64,000 nt of DNA from contig NC_019676.1 in the NCBI RefSeq assembly GCF_000316625.1, forward strand, positions 5,908,501 to 5,972,500. The letters are read 5' to 3'. Origin of the DNA: Nostoc sp. PCC 7107 (GTDB lineage: Bacteria; Cyanobacteriota; Cyanobacteriia; Cyanobacteriales; Nostocaceae). The position numbers were made by a program, and so were the translations under genes. The notes below the pieces were generated by a model. That model searched no databases. It was not told where the DNA came from and saw only the letters and a program-made list of their open reading frames with translations. Positions 54,341-63,571 of this stretch are shown here, one piece after another. Positions within the stretch are counted from its first letter, which is position 1. Each line of letters opens with the position of its first letter.

Positions 54341-54706
54341 CTATTCCCATAATGACAGCTATTTATGTAAAACAGATTATTAAGCGAATAACACAAGTCC
54401 TTATGTTTTACCACCGTGCAATTCTTTATCTTTATGTTTTTTGGTAGACAGAAAAAGCTTTGATGTACTCATTAGTTTAATTTAGTTGATTTGTATTCTC
54501 TAGTAGCTTAATTGCGTGATCTTTAATAGAAAATTACTTTACTTAGGTTGATAGATAAATAAAGCACCTTTTTGCTATTATTCGCCAAAAATGGTAGAAA
54601 AAATCCAATATGTGAGAAAAAACTCATATTGATGATCAACATCATCTTGACCGAGAACAACTAATAGGATAGGCTTGGCAATCAGAGATGTTCTATCGGG
54701 AAATAT
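54341..54706. other. Intergenic region without a recognised feature
   Basis: About 365 AT-rich bases before the small secreted-protein gene. No RNA gene, repeat or operator was recognised. Confidence 0.45.
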
Positions 54707-55090
54707 ATGAACAAGAAATTAGTACTGAATTTGCTTTCTAGTTCGGCAATTTTTACTTCTTTGATGTCTACATTGGCAGCAATAAATCCAGCCCATGCCT
54801 CTGTTAACCTCACCCAAAGATTAATGCACACAGACGACGGTCGTACCTGTATCACTAATCCCCACGGACTAAAAGATTTTGTCTGTATTCGAGATTCTGA
54901 AAGAGACCCTAAAGCTGCGCCTGCACCTAAATCTATGGTGGTTTCATCCAGCCCATCTGACACCAACGTTGCAGAACTGAATTTTACAGAAGAAGAAAGT
55001 GATGCTGCAATTAGAATCTTTAAGTGTGACTGTCCTTATTGCATCAATTCTTTGCGACAATTGCGTGGTACAGGTAATTTAGTTTACTAA
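54707..55090 (+). CDS. Small secreted protein with a CxCxxC motif
   Basis: A 127-residue protein with a signal peptide (about 1-32, ending NPAHA). The mature part has two Cys in the middle (RTCITNPHGLKDFVCIRDSE) and a C-terminal KCDCPYCINSLRQLRG, with the CDCPYC motif near residue 111. Such a motif could bind metal or be redox-active. I do not know the family. The gene ends with a strong palindromic terminator 200 bases on. Confidence 0.7.
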   Translation: MNKKLVLNLLSSSAIFTSLMSTLAAINPAHASVNLTQRLMHTDDGRTCITNPHGLKDFVCIRDSERDPKAAPAPKSMVVSSSPSDTNVAELNFTEEESDAAIRIFKCDCPYCINSLRQLRGTGNLVY

Positions 55091-55588
55091 TCTAAATTTT
55101 CTCAATGCAAGTGTTACCCAAAAAGCTGGCAATGGGAATTCATATCTTCGTCAGCCTGTCGTTAAAAAATTTATTTAGCTTTAGAAAATAATCAGGCTCA
55201 TAGATTTTCTAAGTGTACCTTAGTAAAATCTTATCAAAAGCTTTTGTAACCATATACTATATAGCAATCTTATTTGATTGTAAAAATCGATAGGCTCAAA
55301 TCCCCGACTTTTAAAAGTCGGGGATTTTGTAGTTAAAGTCAAAACATGAGTAAAATGCTCAAATTACTTCATACTTGGGTCAGAAATCAAAAAGATTAGT
55401 AGGATGTATTGATAAATCCTTAGCAGAGGGGAAGCAGTGCCGCAGATTGCCATTTAACATAGTGGGATGCTCAGAGCGATCGCTGTCCTTGTAAAGTAGA
55501 CTCACAATATTGATGATATCTATCCACCTCCTGCTTTTTCTTGCGATAATTCCCAAGGGGCATGTTCTGGTTTGTTAAAGGGGGATAG
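55091..55588. other. Intergenic region with a 30-base perfect palindrome
   Basis: AAATCCCCGACTTTT and its exact complement at 55298-55327 form the terminator-like family palindrome (CCCCGACTT/AAGTCGGGG). The rest of the 500 bases has no recognised feature. Confidence 0.7.
55298..55327. terminator. Perfect CCCCGACTT/AAGTCGGGG palindrome
   Basis: 15 + 15 bases with no mismatch and T-runs on both sides, about 210 bases after the small secreted-protein gene. Confidence 0.75.
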
Positions 55589-57154
55589 ATGACGATCAAA
55601 CGATTGGTTTTAATAATTTCAACTGTGATAGCAGTTGCATTGGCAACTTTATCTCTCGTCAATAGTTGGCAAAAACCCCAGTTCCAAAGTCGTCTGGAAC
55701 TTTATCAAACAAATATTGCACTGCAAGCCCAAGCTTGGCAACCAAAAGATGGTGATAATCTTCAGGTGATTCGCCAAGCTATACTCGAAGATCAGCCTCT
55801 AGAAAATGCTACAAAGCAATATCAGGAGGCACAAAAATCTGTCCAAGCTAACCTAGATAAAGTTAAAAACCAACTTGCACAGCTCAGTTCTCAGCCCAAA
55901 ATTACAACTCCAGCTAAACCCCTACCACAAGACACTGTTGATACTAACGCCTCTCCTGAAGTAACACTGCAACAGTTACAGCAATCCCTTCAGCAACAGC
56001 AACAATTACTAGGCGAATTAGATTTGCGTCTGGGGATTTTACAAATACAACAAGGACAACAAGACACGGCCTTGAAAACTTGGGGTGAATTACAACAGCC
56101 TACACTCAATACTGAATTTCAAGATACAGCTACTGTCTTAAGTGGAATCTGGAGTAATCCCCCCCGGATTTTACCCAACGCCCAACAGTTGATTCAAAAG
56201 AATTTAGATGGTTGGTTCCGTAACACTGCATTAATTCAGCTATACCAACTCCAGCAACGTCAAGAATCTTTAGCAGCAGTTACAGCCGCACAGCAATCAG
56301 CAGCAGCCCAAGCTGTATTTAAACTCACCCTCATCGGTACGATACCAGCTTTGGCAGCATTGATCGGGACAATCCTGCTAATTTTCTTATTGACACAACG
56401 CTTGCTGAAGGGGAAAGAAGCGTTACTCGCACAAAATGGTGATTTAGTTTGGACAACACCTTGGGATGGGGAAACTATCCTTCAGGTGTTTGTTGTGGGA
56501 TTTTTCTTTATGGGACAAATTTTTGTTCCCCTTTTGTTGTCTATACTACCTATTCCCCGTCCGATTGTGGGTGTGCGCCTACAAGCTGTATCTGTGTTAA
56601 TTAGTTACCTGTTTGTGGCTGTGGGTGCGCTTTCAGTGATGTATTTCTCCATCAAACGATTTTTCCCGCTACCAAGATTGTGGTTTAAATTCCAGCTACG
56701 AGATAGTTGGTGGTTGTGGGGATTAGGAGGTTATTGCACCGCTTTACCTATAGTTGTGGTGGTGTCATTGATTAATCAAAAACTCTGGCAAGGACAAGGC
56801 GGGAGTAATCCTTTATTACAATTGGCACTAGAAAGCCAAGATGGAGTAGCACTAGGTATATTTTTCTCTACAGCCGCGATCTCCGCCCCGCTATTTGAAG
56901 AAATTTTATTTCGCGGCTTTTTGCTACCTTCCCTAACTCGTTACTTACCAGTGTGGGGCGCAATTATCGCTAGTAGTTTATTATTTGCGATCGCTCATCT
57001 TAGCTTGTCAGAAGTTTTACCACTCACCGCCTTGGGGATCGTCCTGGGAATAGTCTACACGCGATCGCGCAATCTCCTCGCTCCTATGCTACTCCACAGC
57101 CTTTGGAATAGTGGCACACTACTTAGTCTATTCCTTTTAGGTGGTGGTAATTAA
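55589..57154 (+). CDS. CPBP-family intramembrane glutamic protease with long N-terminal extension
   Basis: A 521-residue membrane protein. An N-terminal helix (about 5-24) is followed by a Gln-rich, coiled-coil periplasmic-type region (about 30-240, many QQ runs), then a membrane domain with the CPBP motifs PLFEEILFRGFLLPSL (EExxxR), FAIAHLSLSEVLP (FxxxH) and LAPMLLHSLWN (HxxxN). Family members are metal-independent glutamic intramembrane proteases or bacteriocin immunity proteins. GGGGGATAG precedes the ATG. The long extension is typical of cyanobacterial and plastid members. The substrate is unknown. Confidence 0.9.
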   Translation: MTIKRLVLIISTVIAVALATLSLVNSWQKPQFQSRLELYQTNIALQAQAWQPKDGDNLQVIRQAILEDQPLENATKQYQEAQKSVQANLDKVKNQLAQLSSQPKITTPAKPLPQDTVDTNASPEVTLQQLQQSLQQQQQLLGELDLRLGILQIQQGQQDTALKTWGELQQPTLNTEFQDTATVLSGIWSNPPRILPNAQQLIQKNLDGWFRNTALIQLYQLQQRQESLAAVTAAQQSAAAQAVFKLTLIGTIPALAALIGTILLIFLLTQRLLKGKEALLAQNGDLVWTTPWDGETILQVFVVGFFFMGQIFVPLLLSILPIPRPIVGVRLQAVSVLISYLFVAVGALSVMYFSIKRFFPLPRLWFKFQLRDSWWLWGLGGYCTALPIVVVVSLINQKLWQGQGGSNPLLQLALESQDGVALGIFFSTAAISAPLFEEILFRGFLLPSLTRYLPVWGAIIASSLLFAIAHLSLSEVLPLTALGIVLGIVYTRSRNLLAPMLLHSLWNSGTLLSLFLLGGGN

Positions 57155-58058
57155 TAAAACATTTGTTATACGGTTGCGGTAACAAAAAATATCTGATTTC
57201 ATCTGCGTAGGTCATGATTTTTCGCTGGCTATGACTAAATTAATTATTCAGCGAATTTTGACTCAAATTTAACAATATTGACGGCAACGGAAATATCATC
57301 ATTACTGTTAAATAGATGACAAAATTTCTAGATAGACATTTAGTACTATCTAGATAGTTAAAGCTATTTTTCAGATGTTGATTGCCTATTTATTACGTGT
57401 TGCAGGCAATATTTAATAATAGTACTTAACGATAGGAGTTACGAACAACAACTAAATAAGGTATTCAGTGTAACTTAAATTCACTGAAGCCAAGATGGCG
57501 TAATTTTCTAATTGACAGATATATGTCATCTGTATCTAATTAGACATTTCTCACTAAATTGGAATCTCATCATCGTAGCCACATCGAAAAAGTCCGGAAA
57601 TAACATTAACGGGCTTGTAGAAAATGGTATGATATCGCCGTTTTTTGCTGTTCTTGAGTATTTATCCTCCTCCAGAGAAATAATACTTACGAATCTGCAA
57701 AACGCCTGTCTTTGGTGTCATAATCCTAATTAAATACATACATCAAATAGCTTTCTAGTTTTCAGCTACAAAGCACTTGTCTTGATTACTCATATTCTGT
57801 AGTGTTTATTTGAAAGTGTTGATATCTTTCTTTGGATTGAAGTTAGACGTATACTAACAAAATATCAGTTTTCATAAGCATTTTTTCCTAGCTTACTATT
57901 TATGCACAACTAAGAAAAAACCTAGTTTTTCTTAGTTATTTCGCAATATCTGTGTTGAGTGTAAAGAACCTTAATGACAAAATATAGCTGAATATTACTG
58001 GTTCTTAATCAAAAGAAAAATTAAATTTTTTACCTAATCTTTGAGGAGTCACAATACT
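57155..58058. other. Long intergenic region (about 900 bases)
   Basis: The largest gap in the window. It is AT-rich, and I see no RNA fold, repeat array or operator that I can support. A 73-codon frame at 57512 lacks a ribosome site and coding character. GAGGAG at 58043-58048 belongs to the next gene. A non-coding RNA here cannot be excluded by eye. Confidence 0.45.
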
Positions 58059-58337
58059 ATGGCAAATCTCAACTCTACCAGTAATCCTAATAAGCAACTT
58101 CTGGCTGGTTACTGTGGGATTATTTTTGGCGGTTTTGGCGTTCATAAATTTATTTTAGGATACGCCGCAGAAGGCTTTATGATGTTAGCTATATCTATAG
58201 TTGCAGGCACATTCACTTATGGAATTGCCTTGATAGTTATGCAACTGGTAGGGCTGATTGAAGGCATGATTTATTTAAACAAGTCCTCGGAGGAATTCGT
58301 AGATACTTACTTTGTGAATAAGCAAGGCTGGTTCTAA
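58059..58337 (+). CDS. TM2-domain protein
   Basis: A 92-residue protein with the TM2 domain: two membrane helices around the motif GVHKFILGYAAEGFMML, which holds the conserved HKF/Y and Gly residues. The family is named for its two-helix unit and a short turn; its function in bacteria is unknown. The start at 58059 is set by GAGGAG 12 bases upstream. It has a close paralogue 250 bases downstream, followed by a DUF2752 gene. Confidence 0.87.
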   Translation: MANLNSTSNPNKQLLAGYCGIIFGGFGVHKFILGYAAEGFMMLAISIVAGTFTYGIALIVMQLVGLIEGMIYLNKSSEEFVDTYFVNKQGWF

Positions 58338-58454
58338 AGTTTCTCTTCCACAAGCTAATTTAGCATCGCTCTTGTGTTCCTTTAGCCAAAAGAGAAAACT
58401 AAATGTTTAGTTAGCTAAAGTAACCAAGAGCCATATTTTTGAGAAAATAATTAC

Positions 58455-58519
58455 TAATTCATAATTCGTAATTTTGAGAAAACAAGCACCCACTAATTGT
58501 AATTACGAATTATGAATTA
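58455..58519. repeat. Inverted repeat between the two TM2 genes
   Basis: A perfect 19-bp inverted repeat (TAATTCATAATTCGTAATT and its complement) with a 27-base loop. AATTCATAATTCGTAATT-type strings are common Nostoc intergenic elements. Confidence 0.75.
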
Positions 58520-58586
58520 TCATGTATCTAGTGTAAATATGTAGAGACTAAGTAATTATTTTGACGATAAGATTGGAGTGTTCTTG

Positions 58587-58877
58587 ATGCTTGAGGCGCA
58601 TTTCCAATCAATGTCTAATAACAGTCCTAGTGATATCAGTAGTAAAAAACTTGCCGCTGGAATTTGTGCAATCTTATTAGGAGCTTTAGGGATTCACAAA
58701 TTTATTCTTGGTTACACAACCGAAGGCTTGATCATGTTGCTTGTGAGCATACTCACATGTGGTTTTGGTGGATTAATCATGAGCATTATCGGTTTAGTGG
58801 AAGGAGTTATTTACTTAACCAAAACAGATGAAGAATTTGTGACTGCTTATATTGCCAACAAAAAAGGCTGGTTTTAA
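58587..58877 (+). CDS. TM2-domain protein, paralogue
   Basis: A protein of about 96 residues, about half identical to the upstream TM2 protein: LGIHKFILGYTTEGLIMLLV, then IIGLVEGVIYLTKTDEEFV and a shared C-terminal NKKGWF. GGAG at 58575-58578 supports the ATG at 58587; a shorter form could start at 58611. The pair probably arose by tandem duplication. The DUF2752 gene follows 50 bases later on the same strand, and the grouping suggests a common membrane role. Confidence 0.87.
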   Translation: MLEAHFQSMSNNSPSDISSKKLAAGICAILLGALGIHKFILGYTTEGLIMLLVSILTCGFGGLIMSIIGLVEGVIYLTKTDEEFVTAYIANKKGWF

Positions 58878-58927
58878 ATCTTTGTTATAGAAGTTTTGTT
58901 TACCGTTGTAATTTTAAGAGTGCATCA

Positions 58928-59407
58928 GTGTTTAAATTATCTTCTTATCCTCTGTCGTGCCACGGTAAACTAGTGCGTTGGGGTATATTAGGATTCTCTT
59001 ATACCCCACTATTTGGGACATATTTTTACAACCGAAATTACAGAATAGGTTTTTTAGTCTGCCCAATCCGACACTTCACTGGGATTCCATGTCCCACCTG
59101 TGGTATGACTCGTTCATTTATGGCGATTGGTAGAGGAGATTTGAGCCAAGCAGTAGCCGAGAATTTATTTGGCCCAATTTTATTTGCTGGCTTTGTAATT
59201 GTAATAGTTCACGTTACCTTAGAGTTATTAACTAAACACCAAATTACAGCTTTATATGGTCAACTACTCAGAGTAAGAAAGTTACAAATATCATTTTTAA
59301 TGACAGTGTTAATTTATCATTCTTTCCGCCTGTATCACATATCGCAAACAGGAGAACTGTTTATTACTTTTAGCAAATCTCCTTTAGGTCAATTGCTTCT
59401 ACAGTAA
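58928..59407 (+). CDS. DUF2752 membrane protein
   Basis: A 159-residue protein with the DUF2752 signature GIPCPTCGMTRSFMAIGRGD (CPTCGxTRS) between membrane helices (about 15-35, 38-56, 78-100 and 120-140). The family is often next to TM2-domain genes, as here. Its CxxC could be redox-active or bind metal; function unknown. It begins with GTG. It is followed 55 bases later by a small membrane protein. Confidence 0.85.
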   Translation: MFKLSSYPLSCHGKLVRWGILGFSYTPLFGTYFYNRNYRIGFLVCPIRHFTGIPCPTCGMTRSFMAIGRGDLSQAVAENLFGPILFAGFVIVIVHVTLELLTKHQITALYGQLLRVRKLQISFLMTVLIYHSFRLYHISQTGELFITFSKSPLGQLLLQ

Positions 59408-59462
59408 GTATTAAATGATTTTTTAGCCTACCCTTTTGAGAAAACAGTCTGATTCTAATGCT

Positions 59463-59642
59463 ATGCCAACTATCAAACGTAAACATCTCATTTGGTTTTG
59501 CTTACTGCTATTAAGCTGTGGATATTTTAGTGCTATGTCTAATTTAGAAATTAATTCTTATTTAAAGAGCGTGGTTTTCATGCTGCCAATACAGTTTGCA
59601 GCTATTTTTTATGTGACTTATCTACGCTGGAACCGCAGTTGA
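59463..59642 (+). CDS. Small membrane protein, unknown
   Basis: A protein of about 59 residues with two membrane helices (about 8-24 and 35-53; LIWFCLLLLSCGYF and SVVFMLPIQFAAIFYVTYL). No family is recognised. It follows the DUF2752 gene on the same strand and may belong to that cassette. A frame open from 59436 gives an alternative start. Moderate support. Confidence 0.5.
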   Translation: MPTIKRKHLIWFCLLLLSCGYFSAMSNLEINSYLKSVVFMLPIQFAAIFYVTYLRWNRS

Positions 59643-59776
59643 GGCCAAAGCCCAAGGACACATAAAGAAAATTAATGTTATTTACATTCAGTCATAGTTC
59701 CAGATTTCGCCTACCCTCGAATTAGAGACGCTTTTAGTCAGGCGTTAAATGTTCGTAGCGAATCCAAAAACTTGCC

Positions 59777-62242
59777 ATGCAACTTGTGCCGAAAACGAAC
59801 CTTGACCCAGAATTAGCCCCAACATCCGAGAAAATTATTTTGGATGTGGGAGGAATGAAGTGTGCTGGGTGTGTAACTGCTGTAGAACGTCAGCTAACCC
59901 AATATCCAGGGGTCAAGACTGCCTGCGTGAATTTGGCGACAGAAGTAGCAGTCGTAGAGTCAGAAGTTGGGGTGATAAATCCAGATGCACTGGCACAGCG
60001 ATTAACCACCGCTGGATTCCCAACTCAACCCCGCAAATCTAGTAACCAAATTGCTTTAGCCGATTCAGCAAACAGACAGCAGCAAGAAATGCGTGCTGCA
60101 TTTAGACAATTAGCGATCGCTGCTATATTACTAATTTTGTCAGGAATTGGGCATTTCAGCAGCATCATTGGCGTAACTTTGCCCATATTAGACAACATTT
60201 GGTTTCATTGTGGATTGGCAACAGTGGCCCTGTTATTTCCCGGCCGTCCCATCATCATTGATGGTTGGCTAGGCTGGCGGCGCAACAGTCCCAATATGAA
60301 CACCTTAGTGGGTTTGGGAACACTCACCGCTTACACTGCCAGTTTAGTAGCGCTGTTATTCCCGCAAATGGGTTGGGAGTGCTTTTTTGATGAACCAGTA
60401 ATGATGTTAGGCTTTATCTTGTTGGGCAGAACATTAGAGCGACAAGCCAGAGGTCGGGCTGCTGCTGCTTTTAGACAATTACTCGCACTCCAACCACAAT
60501 TAGCCCGATTAATTCCCAACCCAGACCCAGAAAAATATGGGGTAGGGGCTAACAGTCTGGAAATCCCCGCAGAACAAGTACGAGTAGGTGAATGGTTACA
60601 GGTATTGCCTGGAGATAAAATTCCCGTAGATGGCGAAGTTCGTTTTGGGCAAACAACCATAAATGAGTCGATGTTAACCGGTGAAGCCGTACCTGTAATT
60701 AAGCAACCAGGGGATATAGTCACCGCCGGCACTATCAACCAATCAGGTGCGATCGCCATTCAGGCAACCCGTACAGGCAATGATACCACTTTGGCGCAAA
60801 TTGTTGCCTTAGTCGAAGCGGCCCAAACCCGCAAAGCACCCGTACAAAAATTAGCTGATAAAGTAGCTGGTTACTTCACCTACGGCGTGTTGACGGCCTC
60901 TGTATTAACCTTTGTTTTTTGGTACTTTTACGGTACTCACATCTGGCCTGATCTCACCATATCCAGTGGAATGGAAATGATGAGTCACACCGCCCACAAC
61001 ACAAACTCAACACTCAACACTCAGCACGGGCTGAACGCCCCGCTACCGCTAACACCACTCTTAACTAGCTTAAAACTAGCGATCGCCGTTATGGTAGTTG
61101 CTTGTCCTTGTGCTTTAGGCCTAGCCACACCCACAGCCATTCTCGTTGGTACTGGCATAGGCGCAGAACGGGGTTTATTAATCAAAGGTGGTGATGTTTT
61201 AGAAAAAGTCCACAAACTAGATACTGTGGTCTTTGATAAAACTGGTACTCTCACTACAGGTAATCCTACTGTGACTGATTGCCTGGAAATTTCCCCATCC
61301 CAACTCCCCACGGACTACACCCTGATCCAACTAGCCGCATCTGTTGAAAGTGGCACATACCACCCCCTAGCTAAAGCAATTCAGCAAGAAGTACAACACC
61401 AACAGTTAACTATTCCTAACGCGGTAGACTTCCATACCGAACCAGGATTAGGAGTGTCTGCGGTTGTAGAAAATACAACAGTGCTGTTAGGCAATCAAGA
61501 TTGGTTAAGTTGGCACGGAGTTGCTGTGAGTGAAACCGCGCAACAAGAAATTCAAAGACTAGCAACAGCAGGTAAAACAGTTGTTTGCGTAGCTGTGGGT
61601 GGTAGTTTAGCCGGACTTATAGCTATTCAAGATACCCTCAGACCAGATGCCCAAAGCACAGTAGATAAATTGCGTCAACTGGGCTTAAGAGTCATGCTAC
61701 TCAGTGGCGATCGCCCAGAAGCGGCAAGTGCGATCGGTAAACAATTAGGATTAGATAGTGGTGATATCATTGCCGGAGTCCCACCCAGTAAAAAAGCTGA
61801 ATTAATTAAATCATTGCAAGCAGGAGAGCAAGGGAAAACTTCCTCTCTAAAATCTAAAATCCACAATCCAAAATCTCAAATTGTAGCAATGGTGGGAGAT
61901 GGGATTAATGATGCTCCCGCCTTATCCCAAGCAGATGTCGGCATTGCCTTACACTCAGGCACAGATGTGGCAATGGAAACCGCAGAAATTATCTTGATGC
62001 GCGATCGCCTAAGTGACGTTGTAGAATCCATTGGACTAAGTCGTGCCACATTCAACAAAATCCGCCAAAATTTATTTTGGGCTTTTGCATACAATACCTT
62101 GGGCATTCCTCTAGCTGCTGGTGTTTTGTTACCTAGTATGGGTTTTGTCCTCAGCCCATCTAACGCCGCTGCACTTATGGCCTTTAGCTCAGTTAGTGTT
62201 GTCACTAACTCTATATTCTTGCGAAAACTAGCTCACCGTTGA
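59777..62242 (+). CDS. Copper-transporting P1B-type ATPase (CopA/PacS/CtaA type)
   Basis: An 821-residue copper ATPase. The N-terminal HMA domain holds GGMKCAGCV (about 27-35). The transmembrane metal site is VVACPCALGLATP (CPC), the actuator motif is MLTGEAVPV, the phosphorylated Asp is in VFDKTGTLTTG, and the hinge is GDGINDAP. Two stretches look like dispersed intergenic repeats fixed in frame: about 407-425 (HNTNSTLNTQHGLNAPLPLT) and about 690-702 (SLKSKIHNPKSQI). They sit in a loop between membrane helices and near the nucleotide domain. Whether it serves plastocyanin supply or export is not readable. Confidence 0.93.
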   Translation: MQLVPKTNLDPELAPTSEKIILDVGGMKCAGCVTAVERQLTQYPGVKTACVNLATEVAVVESEVGVINPDALAQRLTTAGFPTQPRKSSNQIALADSANRQQQEMRAAFRQLAIAAILLILSGIGHFSSIIGVTLPILDNIWFHCGLATVALLFPGRPIIIDGWLGWRRNSPNMNTLVGLGTLTAYTASLVALLFPQMGWECFFDEPVMMLGFILLGRTLERQARGRAAAAFRQLLALQPQLARLIPNPDPEKYGVGANSLEIPAEQVRVGEWLQVLPGDKIPVDGEVRFGQTTINESMLTGEAVPVIKQPGDIVTAGTINQSGAIAIQATRTGNDTTLAQIVALVEAAQTRKAPVQKLADKVAGYFTYGVLTASVLTFVFWYFYGTHIWPDLTISSGMEMMSHTAHNTNSTLNTQHGLNAPLPLTPLLTSLKLAIAVMVVACPCALGLATPTAILVGTGIGAERGLLIKGGDVLEKVHKLDTVVFDKTGTLTTGNPTVTDCLEISPSQLPTDYTLIQLAASVESGTYHPLAKAIQQEVQHQQLTIPNAVDFHTEPGLGVSAVVENTTVLLGNQDWLSWHGVAVSETAQQEIQRLATAGKTVVCVAVGGSLAGLIAIQDTLRPDAQSTVDKLRQLGLRVMLLSGDRPEAASAIGKQLGLDSGDIIAGVPPSKKAELIKSLQAGEQGKTSSLKSKIHNPKSQIVAMVGDGINDAPALSQADVGIALHSGTDVAMETAEIILMRDRLSDVVESIGLSRATFNKIRQNLFWAFAYNTLGIPLAAGVLLPSMGFVLSPSNAAALMAFSSVSVVTNSIFLRKLAHR
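60985..61055. repeat. Intergenic-type repeat inside the copper ATPase gene
   Basis: ACTCAACACTCAACACTCAG followed by a CACGGGCTGAACGCCCCGCT-type string is a well-known Nostoc intergenic repeat. Here it is in frame and open, adding a low-complexity loop to the ATPase. Confidence 0.65.
61848..61881. repeat. Heptamer repeat inside the copper ATPase gene
   Basis: AAAATCTAAAATCCACAATC followed by CAAAATCTCAA is the same heptamer family as at 32653 and 47909. It is translated as KSKIHNPKSQI. Confidence 0.75.
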
Positions 62243-62424
62243 TCAATACTGCTGTTGAATGTAAAAATGCAAACTAAATGTCGGTTTTTCCCAACTCAGG
62301 TTAAACTAAATCGATAGTTAGATGTTACACATCTCCAAGAGTAGAACACTCCTGTTCTACTCTTCTCAGTCAGAATAGCTTTCAAGTTTGTCAGAGTTAT
62401 TACCACAGACTGTAGTACGTGAGA

Positions 62425-62925
62425 ATGGTAGGAAACAATAATAGACCAACACTAATCAATCAAAATTTCGCTGATAGTCATAACGATATATCAATGGCAC
62501 CAGAAACTAATGAAAGCCATCTACTGATTCTGGAAGATGATCAGGGTCGCAAAGAATTTTCTCTAGAAAATTCCGTTTACTCTATTGGTAGAGACCGGGA
62601 TTGCAACATTCGTTTAGTCTCTCAATTTGTCTCTCGCCGTCATGCTACTTTAGTACGATTGCCAAGAGGGCAAAACACTTATAGCTATTACTATCGGATT
62701 GTCGATGGTGATGCTAAAGGTAAACCCAGTGCTAATGGATTGATGATTAACGGACGCAAAATCCCGGCTCACGATTTAAAAAACGAAGACGAAATCGTTT
62801 TTGGCCCCCAGGTACGCGCCATCTATTATCTCTTGAGAAATACTCAGCGCTCAGGACAAACAGATTCTAGCGAGTATGATATTACCCTCATTAATCCCGG
62901 CATGACAGAAGACATGGAAGATTAA
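62425..62925 (+). CDS. FHA-domain protein
   Basis: A protein of about 166 residues. The forkhead-associated domain (about 30-135) shows YSIGRDRDCNIRLVSQFVSRRHATLV with the conserved Arg, Ser and Arg-His (cut here: SIGRDRDCNIRL and VSRRHATL) and NGLMINGRKI, which bind phospho-threonine peptides. A short acidic tail follows. It could read Ser/Thr-kinase signals. Alternative start GTG at 62419. Monocistronic. Confidence 0.9.
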   Translation: MVGNNNRPTLINQNFADSHNDISMAPETNESHLLILEDDQGRKEFSLENSVYSIGRDRDCNIRLVSQFVSRRHATLVRLPRGQNTYSYYYRIVDGDAKGKPSANGLMINGRKIPAHDLKNEDEIVFGPQVRAIYYLLRNTQRSGQTDSSEYDITLINPGMTEDMED

Positions 62926-63029
62926 AAACCAGCTAATTTTCAGATAGATGTTGACTATTAGCTGGCTCACTTTCCAATACCCAAATTTGCCGGATATAGC
63001 TTTACCCAAAGCCAGCCTCGTAAACGATA

Positions 63030-63377
63030 TCAACCGGCAAGACTTTCAATTAGATGCCAATGGCGACTGTGTTCAATCTCCTGCTTGACAAATTCAAACA
63101 TTTGTCGGCAGTGATTATTCAGTTGGAGTGGCAATTCCTCGTTTTTAATGACTACACTCATCCGGGATTCTGTTTCAGTAGCGCTTGATCTGTCAATGAA
63201 TACTTCGACCTTGACCAATTTGGAGAACGAAACATTACCAGGAATCTCACGAGCCAAAATATAATCGGCGTTGTAATACTGAATTTCCAAATCGCAGCCT
63301 TGAAGAAGATCTAAAAGTAACGGCTGAAGATGGTCAATAGAAAGAGAAATAGTAAATGAACAGGTATAGCGAGCCAT
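63030..63377 (-). CDS. Conserved cyanobacterial hypothetical protein
   Basis: A protein of about 115 residues starting MARYTCSFTISLSIDHLQPL. Alternating strands and a final helix (CRQMFEFVKQEIEHSRHWHL) suggest a small alpha-beta fold. No motif is recognised. The ATG at 63377 is preferred to a longer start 18 codons upstream. It is divergent from the epimerase-like gene. Confidence 0.7.
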   Translation of the reverse strand: MARYTCSFTISLSIDHLQPLLLDLLQGCDLEIQYYNADYILAREIPGNVSFSKLVKVEVFIDRSSATETESRMSVVIKNEELPLQLNNHCRQMFEFVKQEIEHSRHWHLIESLAG

Positions 63378-63571
63378 AATAGCCCCAAGTATTGCAACAC
63401 TCCGTCCATCGTATAATACCGAAGCCGTCAAACGGTAATTCGTTACAGATTGATTACATCAACGTACTGGGAGATGAGCTAAAGCTACGTGCTTTTCGCT
63501 AATCCCTACGAGAAACACAAGTTGAAAAATTGATAAAAAACTTTAAAATAAGGCTTTGGTGGAGGTGCATT

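Noticed and set aside
54247-54447. 66-codon plus-strand open frame
   Set aside because: The opposite strand in part of this region looks more protein-like, and this frame has no ribosome site.
57512-57733. 73-codon plus-strand open frame in the 900-base gap
   Set aside because: TTG start without a ribosome site and no recognisable protein features.
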